Under the pieces are notes generated by a model. It saw only the letters and a program-made list of their open reading frames with translations, was not told where the DNA came from and ran no database searches. DNA of 55,256 nt, from the NCBI GenBank assembly GCA_012031415.1, contig JAAUTN010000009.1, positions 1-55,256 of the forward strand, in the 5' to 3' direction. The stretch's first letter is position 1. Every line of letters begins with the position of its first letter. Source of the DNA: Leptolyngbyaceae cyanobacterium SM1_4_3. Its GTDB lineage: Bacteria; Cyanobacteriota; Cyanobacteriia; Elainellales; Elainellaceae. The position numbers were made by a program, and so were the translations under genes. Positions 26,792 to 36,003 of the stretch are shown here, in pieces.

Positions 26792-27011
26792 CGCTGAGAC
26801 GGCTTACCCCTTTCAGTCTTTACTATTGTCATCCGGGCAATTTGGAGTGGTCTTATCTAAAACTTTATATTTCTCGTAAAAGCTTCTCTTCAAAAGCGTA
26901 TAGTTTAGGTAAAAATACAGCAATTTATCCTGAAGATTAGTTACAAATTAGAATTAGGAACGTAGGGTGTTCAAATCAAGGTTGTCTAAACATCGTTAAT
27001 TTTTTCCTAGA

Positions 27012-28460
27012 ATGAGCCTACGGCAAAAAGCAGTTCAAGGTATCGCCTGGTCATTTATCCAGAGTTATGGCAATCAGGTCATTTCTTTACTAGTTTTTCT
27101 TCTGCTTGCGCGTCTACTAGGGCCGGAGGCATTTGGTTTAATTGCGTTAGCCAACATCTTCATTCACTTTACCCAAATCTTTCTCGATCAGGGGCTTTCA
27201 GAGGCGATCGTTCAGCGTAAAGACCTTGAACCAGAACACCTAGATAGCGCTTTTTGGACTAACATCGGTGGCGGCGCTCTATTGATGTCGATTGCTATGC
27301 TTGGCGCTCCTGTCGTGGCTCAGGTCTTTGAAGAACCTCAATTAATACCTGTGATTCGAGCGCTATCTCTCACATTGCTGATCGGTGGACTTAACGGTGT
27401 ACAGCAGGCAATCCTCCGCCGCAGTCTGTCCTTCAGAATCATAGCAATCCGTGCCTTAATTGCTGCACTAACTGGTGCTGTAGTAGCTATTGTAATGGCT
27501 TTGCAGGGGATGGGAGTGTGGAGCTTAGTTGGTCTAACTCTGACAGACAGAGTAGTCGGGGCAATCATCTTATGGCGAGTTAACGACTGGCGACCTAGCT
27601 TTCGATTTTCGCTCAAACACTTCCAGGATTTGTTCAGTTTTGGCGTTAATGTGCTGGGAATTGTCATCTTAGTATTTATCAGCCGCCGGGTTGATGACTT
27701 CTTGATTGGGTATTTTTTAGGTCCAGCGACTTTGGGTTACTACAGCATCGCTTATCGGGTGTTGACCATCATGACCCAAACTCTGTGTGACCAACCGCAG
27801 AAGGTTGCAATGCCGACATTCTCAAAGCTCCAGGAGGAGCTTGACAAGTTTCAGGGCGTTTTTTACAAAACTTCTCAGATGTTGAGTTTAGTGACCTTTC
27901 CTCTTTTCTGCGGAATCGTTGTCCTAGCGCCAGAAATTGTGCGAGGTGTGTTTGGCACTCAGTGGGAACCCAGTATTCCCGTGCTGCAATGCTTGATGAT
28001 AGCAGGCTGCCTACAGTCACTGTTCTACTTTTGTAGTCCTGCATTAATGGCAAAAGGTAAACCTTCTTGGAGCCTAACACTGTTTTTCTTAAATACAGTA
28101 TTTAGTGTAATTGGGTTTTTGTCTGTAGTACGTTGGGGAATTGTCGCTGTTTCAATATCGCTGATCGGTGTCGCATTAGCCATGTGTCCTGTGTATCTTT
28201 GGGTACTTCATCGTCAGCTACACATCAAAGTTATCCCTTTTCTAAGCAAGTATGTCCCTGCATTGTCCGCTTCCCTCGCGATGGTTGGCATGATTGTAGT
28301 CGCAAAATATTTGTTTGGTGATGTACTCACTCCATTAGCGGCATTAGCAATTTACGGAGTCATCGGAGCTTTGACTTATATCGCTGCAACTTTCCTGGTT
28401 GCACCAAGTCTTTTCCGTCAAGTTTTTGGTTTAGCGCGATCGCTTGTTGCAAGTAGCTGA
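27012..28460 (+). CDS. Wzx-type polysaccharide flippase (MOP superfamily), copy 2
   Basis: A 482-residue membrane flippase with 12-14 hydrophobic helices. It begins MSLRQKAVQGIAWSFIQSYGNQ and contains LLARLLGPEAFGLIALAN, DDFLIGYFLGPATLGYYSIAYR and WEPSIPVLQC, all close to copy 1 at 19817. It probably arose by duplication within the cluster. Two flippases may serve two different repeat units, or one may be a relict of recombination. Upstream lie 220 nt with no visible gene. Confidence 0.94.
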   Translation: MSLRQKAVQGIAWSFIQSYGNQVISLLVFLLLARLLGPEAFGLIALANIFIHFTQIFLDQGLSEAIVQRKDLEPEHLDSAFWTNIGGGALLMSIAMLGAPVVAQVFEEPQLIPVIRALSLTLLIGGLNGVQQAILRRSLSFRIIAIRALIAALTGAVVAIVMALQGMGVWSLVGLTLTDRVVGAIILWRVNDWRPSFRFSLKHFQDLFSFGVNVLGIVILVFISRRVDDFLIGYFLGPATLGYYSIAYRVLTIMTQTLCDQPQKVAMPTFSKLQEELDKFQGVFYKTSQMLSLVTFPLFCGIVVLAPEIVRGVFGTQWEPSIPVLQCLMIAGCLQSLFYFCSPALMAKGKPSWSLTLFFLNTVFSVIGFLSVVRWGIVAVSISLIGVALAMCPVYLWVLHRQLHIKVIPFLSKYVPALSASLAMVGMIVVAKYLFGDVLTPLAALAIYGVIGALTYIAATFLVAPSLFRQVFGLARSLVASS

Positions 28461-28556
28461 TGCTCATCAATGAATCTAGAGCATCTGATTGGGTGCAGCA
28501 GCATTACCAAAACCTGCCCTCACATCTCAAGTCATAATTGCATTAAAGAGTAAGTC

Positions 28557-29840
28557 ATGATAACACCCAGCCAAGAAGTGGAAAAGTCGCTTGATCCGCA
28601 ATCCGAGCGCTCCTACAATGTCATGCTGTTTGACTTATCCGTTGGGGGGCACCATCCAGCTTACATCCAACATTTAGTTCGCTACTGGGGCAAACATCAG
28701 TTACCAGGTCAGCTTAACATCGTGGTGCTACCCAAGTTTTTAGAGCAGCATCAAGATGTTATTGAACTAGCTCACTCCTTTGGAGACAGAGGAGTTAAAT
28801 TTGTCCCAATTTCATCAGCAGAAGCAGGAACTCTTAGCAACAGGGCTAGCTTCTTAAAGCGCAAGACTAGAAATTTGCAGGAGTGGAAGCTGTTTCGCAA
28901 GTATGCTGACTTGCTGAAACCTGATGAGTGTTTGTTTATGTACTTTGACACATTTCAACTGCCCACGCGATTTCTGGGGCGTAACTTGCCTTGCCCTATT
29001 TCTGGTTTATATTTTAGGGTCAGGTTTCATTATGGCGACTTTCAACCTGGAGCTTTTTCCTGGAAGGAGAGGTTCCAGCAGTGGTTAGAGCGCAACCATA
29101 TTTTTGGAGTAGTGAAACACCCGCAGTTAAAGACTTTATTCTGCCTAGATCCCTTTGCGGTCAAGTATTTTGATCGCGTCAAGAAAGCATCTAAGGTTGT
29201 CTACTTACCTGACCCGGTGCAGCTTTATACAGAAAGTGAGCTTAACCCCAAAACCCTTGGAACAGAGCTAGGAGTTGATCCCGATCGGCAGATATTTCTC
29301 TTGTTTGGAGTCTTAGACGGGCGCAAAGGATTGCATGAAATTCTGGATGCTGTTTTGTTATTGCCCACAGAACTGAGTCAGAAATTATGTCTCTTGCTCG
29401 TTGGCCCAATCCGTTTCGATCATAAAGTTCGTACAAAAGAGCAGATTCAGGCAATTACTGAATCGACACCAGCGCAGGTGGTTGTTTGCGATCAGTTCAT
29501 TCCTGATCGCCATGTTCAGAGCTATTTCCAAATCTCTGATGTTGTATTAGCAACTTATCAGCGCCACTTAGGAACCAGTAGTATTTTGATTCGGGCGGCA
29601 GCAGCAGGTAAACCGTCTCTCTCTACTGACTATGGCTTGATGGGCGAGTGGACTCGTCGTCACCAGTTAGGAATTACGGTTGATTCTGCAAAACCTGCGG
29701 AAGTTGCTAAAGGTATGGCTCAGTTTCTTCGGGAATCGCCACAAACGTTTTGCGATCGCGACAAAATGCAGTCCTTTGCAGCCGATAACTCCGCTGAACA
29801 CTACGCCAGCGTAATTTTTCAGAATTTGTCGGCAAAGTAA
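28557..29840 (+). CDS. Glycosyltransferase family 4-like
   Basis: A 427-residue GT-B protein. The N-domain starts YNVMLFDLSVGGHHPAYIQHLVRYW (the GGH glycine loop) and includes MYFDTFQLPTRFLG. The C-domain has VVYLPDPVQ, IFLLFGVLDGRKGLHEILDAVLLL, LLVGPIR, ISDVVLATYQRHLGTSSILIRAAAAGKPSL and DYGLMGEWT, typical of donor-binding GT4 members though with a divergent EX7E. Cytoplasmic. It follows the flippase by 96 nt. Substrate unknown. Confidence 0.88.
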   Translation: MITPSQEVEKSLDPQSERSYNVMLFDLSVGGHHPAYIQHLVRYWGKHQLPGQLNIVVLPKFLEQHQDVIELAHSFGDRGVKFVPISSAEAGTLSNRASFLKRKTRNLQEWKLFRKYADLLKPDECLFMYFDTFQLPTRFLGRNLPCPISGLYFRVRFHYGDFQPGAFSWKERFQQWLERNHIFGVVKHPQLKTLFCLDPFAVKYFDRVKKASKVVYLPDPVQLYTESELNPKTLGTELGVDPDRQIFLLFGVLDGRKGLHEILDAVLLLPTELSQKLCLLLVGPIRFDHKVRTKEQIQAITESTPAQVVVCDQFIPDRHVQSYFQISDVVLATYQRHLGTSSILIRAAAAGKPSLSTDYGLMGEWTRRHQLGITVDSAKPAEVAKGMAQFLRESPQTFCDRDKMQSFAADNSAEHYASVIFQNLSAK

Positions 29841-30129
29841 GGGAGAGGAATTCACTGCGGCTTTCATTGCTCACATTCATACGAAACTGAGGTTGAGACG
29901 ACTTGTACTCATTACCAGAGTTACAGGTTTCTCCCTGGGCAGTATCACCACAACTTTAAACTATGAACTGCAATCACCTGAAGATCAAGGGCGATCGCAC
30001 AAATTTCTCCTGTTTGAACTTCAAACAGATGTAAAGAGATATATATTCTCCAGCCTGTTGGAATGGCAACATCAAGTGGAATTAGGAATGGTCTAGCTTT
30101 ACTTAGTCCAAGTCACACTATTAGGACAA

Positions 30130-31080
30130 ATGCAAATGAAACAATTCCTAGTATCTATAGTCATTAATAACTACAACTACGGTCGCTACTTAGGCAATGC
30201 TATAAACAGTGCGTTAGGGCAGACATATTCTAATACTGAAGTCATTGTAGTAGATGACGGTTCTACTGATCAATCACGAGAAGTGATTTCTGGCTATGGC
30301 GATCGAATTGTTGCAATCCTAAAGGAGAACGGGGGGCAGGCTTCGGCCTTAAACGCAGGTTTTGCCGCCAGTCAAGGTGAAATAATCTGTTTTCTTGATT
30401 CTGATGATGTCTTTCTTCCTAACAAAGCTTCAGAAGTTGCAAATATTTTCCAAGAAAATCCGGATATTGGCTGGTGCTTCCATCCGCTTATTTTGGACGA
30501 AGCAGAAAAGCTATGTGATTTAGGCAGCAAGTATTCCACTGCTTCACAGCAGACAAAAAGTGAATACTCAAAAATTGATTTTAGAGTAGACATCCAGAAT
30601 GCTAAGCTGCCCACCTTTGTTCCTGCCACCTCTGGCTTGTGTTTCTCTAGAAACACTCTAAGTCAAATTTTTCCTATGCCAGAGTTAAAAGGAGTGACTA
30701 TCAGTGATCTGTATATCAAATATTCAGCAATTTCATTAGCTAGTGGATGCGCTTTAAAGGAAGCTTTGGCTGTTCAAGGGGTACATAGCAACAATGCATA
30801 TACTCGTAACAAGAACAGAGACGAATTGCGTTCCTTGTTTTCACGAATCAATACTTTCACTGCCTATTACATGAAGAAAGATTTTCCCTTTACCTCTAAG
30901 CTAACTAATAAGCTTTTTGCAAAGGGTTTAGCAACCCACCTACACTCCAGCAAAGGTGGCATTCAATTCAACGATATTAGAGACAATTATTTTGTAGAAG
31001 CTAGCTACTTAGAAGTTGTCTCAATTTGGATAAAGACATTCTTCTATTACGTGAAACTCTTTAAGAAAGAGCTTGTGTGA
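30130..31080 (+). CDS. Glycosyltransferase family 2
   Basis: A 316-residue GT-A enzyme: LVSIVINNYNYGRYLGNAINSAL, VIVVDDGSTDQS, ENGGQASALNAGF and ICFLDSDDVFLPNKAS (DxD-type metal site). The C-terminal half is divergent, with WCFHPLILDEAEKL and a long basic tail, so the acceptor cannot be guessed. ATG 30136 is an equally possible start. The 289 nt before it hold no convincing gene. It ends at 31080, overlapping a possible GTG start of the next gene. Confidence 0.92.
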   Translation: MQMKQFLVSIVINNYNYGRYLGNAINSALGQTYSNTEVIVVDDGSTDQSREVISGYGDRIVAILKENGGQASALNAGFAASQGEIICFLDSDDVFLPNKASEVANIFQENPDIGWCFHPLILDEAEKLCDLGSKYSTASQQTKSEYSKIDFRVDIQNAKLPTFVPATSGLCFSRNTLSQIFPMPELKGVTISDLYIKYSAISLASGCALKEALAVQGVHSNNAYTRNKNRDELRSLFSRINTFTAYYMKKDFPFTSKLTNKLFAKGLATHLHSSKGGIQFNDIRDNYFVEASYLEVVSIWIKTFFYYVKLFKKELV

Positions 31081-31118
31081 TTTTCCAGCAATATGTCCTC
31101 CATACTCACGAAATCTCT

Positions 31119-32312
31119 ATGAGACAGCAAAAAAGCATATCAACTCATGACCTGAAGATTGCCTGGTTGCTACCAACAGCATGGTTTTACTGGCAACCTT
31201 CTCTGAGTGAGCTTGCAAAACTATGCCCTAACACAAAGGTATTTGCTGGCTTGTTTCCGGGCTTCGCCAAAGGATTTGAAAACGCTCTGGATGTCGAGGT
31301 TGTAGGCAAACGAAAGGTCGTTGCCGTTACTAAATCTTCTACCAGCTACGGTGATAATTTCACCTACTTATCACCTAAAATTGTTCCTCGATTACTACGA
31401 TACAAACCAGATGTGGTTTTCTCCAGTTCCTTCGGTATCTGGACGATTTTGGCACTGTTGTTCAAACCAATCGGGGGATGGAAAGTTGTTATCGCCTACG
31501 AAGGTAGCTCTCCTGGCGTAGATTATCGCAACTCACCGCTCCGTCTATGGCTGAGAAGAATGATGGTTTGGGCGGCAGATGCTTGCATTACCAATAGTAA
31601 TGCTGGACAAAAGTATTTGATTGAAAGTTTGGCATCTCCTCAAGAACTCACGTTGGTGCAACCCTATGAGGTGCCAGATGCTCGCTCTTTGGCTGCCACT
31701 AACGAAAGCCTTGAGCTGGTTAGTCCAGAAAGTCAACTCAAGTTTTCTGAGTTAAAGCGCCCTGTATTTCTCTTTGTTGGCAGTATTGTTCCTCGCAAAG
31801 GGGTTCGGTGTTTGCTCGAAGCCTGCCGATTGCTTAAAGAGGCAGGCTTTCACTCCTTTAGCGTTTTGTTGGTAGGAGATGGCACTCAGCAATCGGAGCT
31901 ACGGGACTTTACACAAAAACACCAGCTCGAAGACTGTGTAACATGGGTCGGGCGAGTAAATTACGATGATGTCGGTACTTACTTTCACCATGCGGATGTA
32001 TTTGTCTTGCCAACTTTAGAAGACACTTGGGGTATGGTTGTTTTAGAAGCTATGTTGATGGGCAAAGTGGTGCTTTGCTCAACTGGTGCCGGAACTGCTG
32101 AACTAATTGTGGATGGTGAGAACGGCTACCGATTTTCACCGAATCAGCCGCAAGAGTTGGCAGCAGCAATGCAACGCCTGATTGAAGATCCCTCCCAAAT
32201 TCCTGCTATGTCGCAACGATCAAAGGACATCATGGCAGCCTATAGTCCTGAGAAGGCGGGGCTTTTTCTCAGTCAAGTAGCTGCTTCTGTATTGGGAGTG
32301 GAATCAACATGA
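31119..32312 (+). CDS. Glycosyltransferase family 4
   Basis: A GT-B enzyme of about 397 aa. N-domain: LKIAWLLPTAWFYWQPSLSEL, PDVVFSSSFGIWTILALLFK. C-domain: FLFVGSIVPRKGVRCLLEACRLL, VLLVGDGTQQSELRDF, HHADVFVLPTLEDTWGMVVLEAMLMGKVVLCSTGAGTAELI, with the E-D-T-W-G-M-V-V-L-E form of the EX7E motif. An in-frame GTG at 31077 overlaps the previous stop and would add 14 residues; I prefer the ATG at 31119 because homologous N-termini begin near the first strand. The next gene overlaps its stop as ATGA, so the two are translationally coupled. Confidence 0.93.
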   Translation: MRQQKSISTHDLKIAWLLPTAWFYWQPSLSELAKLCPNTKVFAGLFPGFAKGFENALDVEVVGKRKVVAVTKSSTSYGDNFTYLSPKIVPRLLRYKPDVVFSSSFGIWTILALLFKPIGGWKVVIAYEGSSPGVDYRNSPLRLWLRRMMVWAADACITNSNAGQKYLIESLASPQELTLVQPYEVPDARSLAATNESLELVSPESQLKFSELKRPVFLFVGSIVPRKGVRCLLEACRLLKEAGFHSFSVLLVGDGTQQSELRDFTQKHQLEDCVTWVGRVNYDDVGTYFHHADVFVLPTLEDTWGMVVLEAMLMGKVVLCSTGAGTAELIVDGENGYRFSPNQPQELAAAMQRLIEDPSQIPAMSQRSKDIMAAYSPEKAGLFLSQVAASVLGVEST

Positions 32313-33586
32313 GCGAACTCCCTAAGCTGCTTATTTCTGCTTATGCCTGTCGGCCCAACATGGGTTCTGAGCCAGGAGTAGGTTGGAACATTGCCTACGA
32401 ACTAGCAAAGTATTATAAGGTTTGGGTATTGACTCGGGAAAACAATCGTTCGTTTATTGAGTCTGAGTTAGCTCAAAATCCAGTTCCTAACTTGATGTTC
32501 ATCTATTGTGATCCTCCGGGGGCTAAATTTTGGAACCGTAGCTCAAAAACGGTATATCTTCATTACTATCTTTGGCAAATTAGCGCCTATTTTACAGCTC
32601 GACACCTACATTCCCAAATTTCGTGGGATTTGGTTCATCATGTGACTTATGTTCGCTATTCCTCTCCCAGTTTTTTGTCACTGTTGCCTATTTCGTTTGT
32701 CTGGGGTCCGGTCGGCGGTGGTGAGATGGCACCAGAAGCATTCTGGCAGGACTTTAGCTTTCGTGCAAAGGTGTACGAAGTGCTGCGCCGATTGTCTCAC
32801 CAGTTTGGTGAATTTGATCCCTTTACTCGAATGACAGCCAAACGGAGTGCCTTGGTAAGAGCGACTACAGAGGACACCGCGCAGCGTTTACAGTTGATGG
32901 GTGCTGAGCGGTTAGAACTGTTTTCTGCATTAGGGCTTTCAGCTAATGAGATGGCAACTTTGAATGCACTTCCAATGCCATCTTCTGAACCTATTCGATT
33001 CATTAGCATTGCACGGCTGCTGCATTGGAAAGGGCTGCATCTAGGGTTACGCGCTTTCGCTCAAGCAAAGTTGAGCCATGCAGAGTATTGGATTTTGGGT
33101 GAAGGTCCGGAGATCGATCGCCTGCGCGTTTTGGCTCAAGAACTAAATATTGCAGACCGGGTGACATTTCTGGGAGGGCTGCCTCGACAGGAAACCCTTG
33201 AAAAGTTGGGCAAAAGCCACATCCTGGTGCATCCTAGCTTGCACGATTCGGGGGGGTTGGTTTGCCTGGAAGCAATGGCAGCAGGTCGCCCAGTCATTTG
33301 TCTTGACTTAGGTGGGTCTTCGGTTCATGTGACTGAGCAAACAGGGTTTAAGGTCGCTGCCTTTTCTCCGGAGCAGGCTGTGTGTGATTTGGCAACGGCA
33401 ATGACTCAACTGGCAACTGATTCTGAGCTTCGATTGCAGATGGGTGCAGCAGGGCAGCAGCGAGTGAGGGAACATTTCTCGTGGGAACAAAAAGCTCAAA
33501 GCCTGGTGCAGCTCTATGAAAAGATTATTAGCGCTTCATCCAAGCAAAACTTGAGTTCTGCTGTCAGCACATCAGAGGTTCATTAG
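32309..33586 (+). CDS. Glycosyltransferase family 4 (ACRPNxGSEPG subgroup)
   Basis: A 425-residue GT-B enzyme of the subgroup opening LLISAYACRPNMGSEPGVGWN. Further marks: WDLVHHVTYVRYSSPSF, VWGPVGGGE, FISIARLLHWKGLHLGLRAFAQ, YWILGEGPEIDRLR, and HPSLHDSGGLVCLEAMAAGRPVICLDLGG (donor-site loop with Asp in place of the first Glu). The start overlaps the previous stop (ATGA). Cytoplasmic. Likely one of the repeat-unit-building enzymes of this operon. Confidence 0.94.
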   Translation: MSELPKLLISAYACRPNMGSEPGVGWNIAYELAKYYKVWVLTRENNRSFIESELAQNPVPNLMFIYCDPPGAKFWNRSSKTVYLHYYLWQISAYFTARHLHSQISWDLVHHVTYVRYSSPSFLSLLPISFVWGPVGGGEMAPEAFWQDFSFRAKVYEVLRRLSHQFGEFDPFTRMTAKRSALVRATTEDTAQRLQLMGAERLELFSALGLSANEMATLNALPMPSSEPIRFISIARLLHWKGLHLGLRAFAQAKLSHAEYWILGEGPEIDRLRVLAQELNIADRVTFLGGLPRQETLEKLGKSHILVHPSLHDSGGLVCLEAMAAGRPVICLDLGGSSVHVTEQTGFKVAAFSPEQAVCDLATAMTQLATDSELRLQMGAAGQQRVREHFSWEQKAQSLVQLYEKIISASSKQNLSSAVSTSEVH

Positions 33587-33634
33587 ACCAGAAATATGCA
33601 GACCATCGCCTCGGATTTATAGGCAAGGTGAAGG

Positions 33635-34774
33635 ATGTCAAGCCCCAACATTGTAATTTTTAATGGACGATTGCTGCCTGCTTCAGAGACTTTTGTGCGA
33701 TCGCAGGCAGAAGGATTACATCAGTTTACGCCATACTATGTCGGTGCGCGACGAGTACCGGGGCTAACGCTACCCTCTGAGCGAACACTAGTGATTAACA
33801 GTGGAAATTTACTTGGAGCCGCGCAAGAGTTTGCGTTCAAATCCTGGGGGTTTGCGCCGGGTTTTTTGGGGCGGGTGCGATCGCTCCAACCTGCACTCAT
33901 TCATGCCCACTTTGGTGTTTGTGGAGCTTTGGCATTGCCCCTGGCGAGAGCATTGCAGCTTCCTTTGATCGTTACCTATCACGGCTTTGATGCCTGTATG
34001 ACGGATGAGTATGCTCGCCGTGATTCAGTTAGCACAAGGGTTTACTTGCGTCGTCGAGAAGCCCTCAAAAGTGAAGCCCAATTGTTTATTGCAGTTTCTG
34101 ATTTCATCAAAAGTAGACTGATTGAACAGGGATTTTCAGAACATAAAATCTACGTACACTATATTGGAGTAGACACAGAAATCTTTCAACCTGAAGCAGC
34201 TATAGCGCGGGAACCTGTTGTTCTTTTTGTAGGAAGACTTACAGAAAAGAAAGGATGTGAATACTTAATTCAGGCAATGGCTCAAGTACAGTCTTCATTA
34301 AAAGACGCAAAGTTAGTTGTTATTGGCGATGGAAATCTCAAGGATGAACTCAAGTTGTTAGCAGAGAAATCACTGCACAATTATGAATTTCTCGGTTTAC
34401 AGCCTCCTGATGTTGTCAAAGTCTGGATGAATAAAGCATCAGTCTTCTGTGTTCCCAGTATTCAAGCTTCAACCGGTGATTGTGAAGGATTTGGAATCGT
34501 GTTTGCAGAAGCACAAGCAATGGGACTGCCCTGCGTCAGTTTTGCAAGTGGTGGTATCCCAGAGGCGATCGCTCATGGTGAAACAGGGTTTCTGGCCGCA
34601 GAGCGAGATTGGAAAACACTTGCTGAGTACATTTTGCAGATGCTCAAGGAGCCTACCCTCTGGCAGCGGTTTAGCGAAAATAGTCGCAAACGAGTGCTAA
34701 CACACTTCAACCTAAAGCAGCAAACAAAAGCACTGGAAGACATCTACCAGACCGTTTTGGACGGCAAGCTTTAA
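33635..34774 (+). CDS. Glycosyltransferase family 4
   Basis: A 379-residue GT-B enzyme: IVIFNGRLLPASETFVRSQAEGL opening (a WcaL/AmsK-like start), LIHAHFGVCGALALPLA, IVTYHGFDACMTDEYARR, VLFVGRLTEKKGCEYLIQAMAQ, VVIGDGNLKDELK, CVPSIQASTGDCEGFGIVFAEAQAMGLPCVSF with an intact EGFGIVFAE (EX7E). AAGGTGAAGG precedes the ATG. All the expected donor-binding residues are present, so it should be active. The relatives named transfer sugars in colanic-acid-type pathways; the sugar here is unknown. Confidence 0.94.
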   Translation: MSSPNIVIFNGRLLPASETFVRSQAEGLHQFTPYYVGARRVPGLTLPSERTLVINSGNLLGAAQEFAFKSWGFAPGFLGRVRSLQPALIHAHFGVCGALALPLARALQLPLIVTYHGFDACMTDEYARRDSVSTRVYLRRREALKSEAQLFIAVSDFIKSRLIEQGFSEHKIYVHYIGVDTEIFQPEAAIAREPVVLFVGRLTEKKGCEYLIQAMAQVQSSLKDAKLVVIGDGNLKDELKLLAEKSLHNYEFLGLQPPDVVKVWMNKASVFCVPSIQASTGDCEGFGIVFAEAQAMGLPCVSFASGGIPEAIAHGETGFLAAERDWKTLAEYILQMLKEPTLWQRFSENSRKRVLTHFNLKQQTKALEDIYQTVLDGKL

Positions 34775-34800
34775 ACACCAACGAATAAGGGAGCAGTGGA

Positions 34801-35973
34801 ATGCAGATTTTAAGTGTTCATAATGCCTATCAGATTCGTGGTGGTGAAGATGAGTCTCGCGCAGCAGAAGAGCGGCTGCTGCGCGAGAATGGGCATGAGG
34901 TGGACGTATATGAGGAAAACAACGATCGCGTTGCTAAACTCAGCTCTGCCCAACTCGCAATCAAAACTATCTGGTCTAAGGAAGCATATCAAACCGTTGA
35001 GCAACGGCTGACACAATCAGCCTATGACTTAATTCACGTTCAAAACTTCTTTCCACTCATTTCTCCCTCGATCTATTACGCGGCTAAAGCCGCAGGTGTT
35101 CCTGTTGTCCAGACTCTACGAAACTATCGACTCCTCTGCCCAAATGCTCTGTTTTTTCGGGACGGGAAAGTTTGCGAAGATTGTTTAGGGAAGTTTGTTC
35201 CCTATCCAGGAGTTTTGCACAGTTGCTATCGTGAAAATCGTGCAGCAAGTGGTGTCACGGCAGCGATGATTACAACTCACCGTCTGCTGGGCACCTGGAC
35301 AAAAGCCGTTGATTTATACATCACGCTAACTGAATTTGCTCGACAAAAATTTATTGAAGGTGGGCTACCTGGCGAAAAGATTGTCGTTAAGCCTAATTTT
35401 GTTCATCCTGATCCGGGTATTGGCAGTGGCAGCGGCGGCTATGCGCTTTATGTAGGTCGGCTCTCGGTTGAGAAAGGACTGGATACTTTATTAGCTGCCT
35501 GGGAACATTTGAATGCGCCCATTCCTCTCAAAATTATTGGGGATGGACCCTTAGCTGATCAGGTGGCAGCAGCAGCAGCACGGATGCCAAAGGTAGAATG
35601 GCTGGGGCGCAGACCCATGAGTGAGGTGTATGACTTGATGGGCGAAGCGATGTTTCTCATCTTTCCGTCAAAATGGTATGAAACCTTTGGCCGTGTGGCG
35701 GTCGAAGCCTTTGCTAAAGGGACTCCGGTGATTGCTGCAAACATTGGGGCGATCGCAGAACTCGTAGATCAGCCTCGCACTGGTCTACTCTTTCAAGCAG
35801 GAAATGCACAAGACCTGGCAGCCAAAGTTGAAGCTATCTTACTAGACCCCAAAGTCCTATTTGAGATGCGACAGTCCGCCCGATCTGAATATGAGGCAAA
35901 GTACACAGCAGCAGAAAACTATCGGCGACTGATGCAAATCTACGCGATGCTTCCAACTTACGTACAGGCGTAA
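34801..35973 (+). CDS. Glycosyltransferase family 4
   Basis: A 390-residue GT-B enzyme: ILSVHNAYQIRGGEDESRAAEERLL opening (glycine loop RGGED), YDLIHVQNFFPLISPSIYYAA, TLRNYRLLCPNALFFRDGKVCEDC (Cys-containing insert frequent in this subgroup), ALYVGRLSVEKGLDTLLAAWE, FPSKWYETFGRVAVEAFAKGTPVIAANIGAIAE (E-T-F-G-R-V-A-V-E donor motif). AAGGGAG precedes the start. It lies 26 nt after the preceding GT4 gene and 30 nt before the polymerase, consistent with one operon. Confidence 0.95.
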   Translation: MQILSVHNAYQIRGGEDESRAAEERLLRENGHEVDVYEENNDRVAKLSSAQLAIKTIWSKEAYQTVEQRLTQSAYDLIHVQNFFPLISPSIYYAAKAAGVPVVQTLRNYRLLCPNALFFRDGKVCEDCLGKFVPYPGVLHSCYRENRAASGVTAAMITTHRLLGTWTKAVDLYITLTEFARQKFIEGGLPGEKIVVKPNFVHPDPGIGSGSGGYALYVGRLSVEKGLDTLLAAWEHLNAPIPLKIIGDGPLADQVAAAAARMPKVEWLGRRPMSEVYDLMGEAMFLIFPSKWYETFGRVAVEAFAKGTPVIAANIGAIAELVDQPRTGLLFQAGNAQDLAAKVEAILLDPKVLFEMRQSARSEYEAKYTAAENYRRLMQIYAMLPTYVQA

Positions 35974-36003
35974 GCAAACACGATTGGGGTGAAAATAACA
36001 TCA

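Noticed and set aside
29893-30096. 67-codon plus-strand ORF between two glycosyltransferases
   Set aside because: No ribosome site, no family resemblance, and composition unlike its neighbours.
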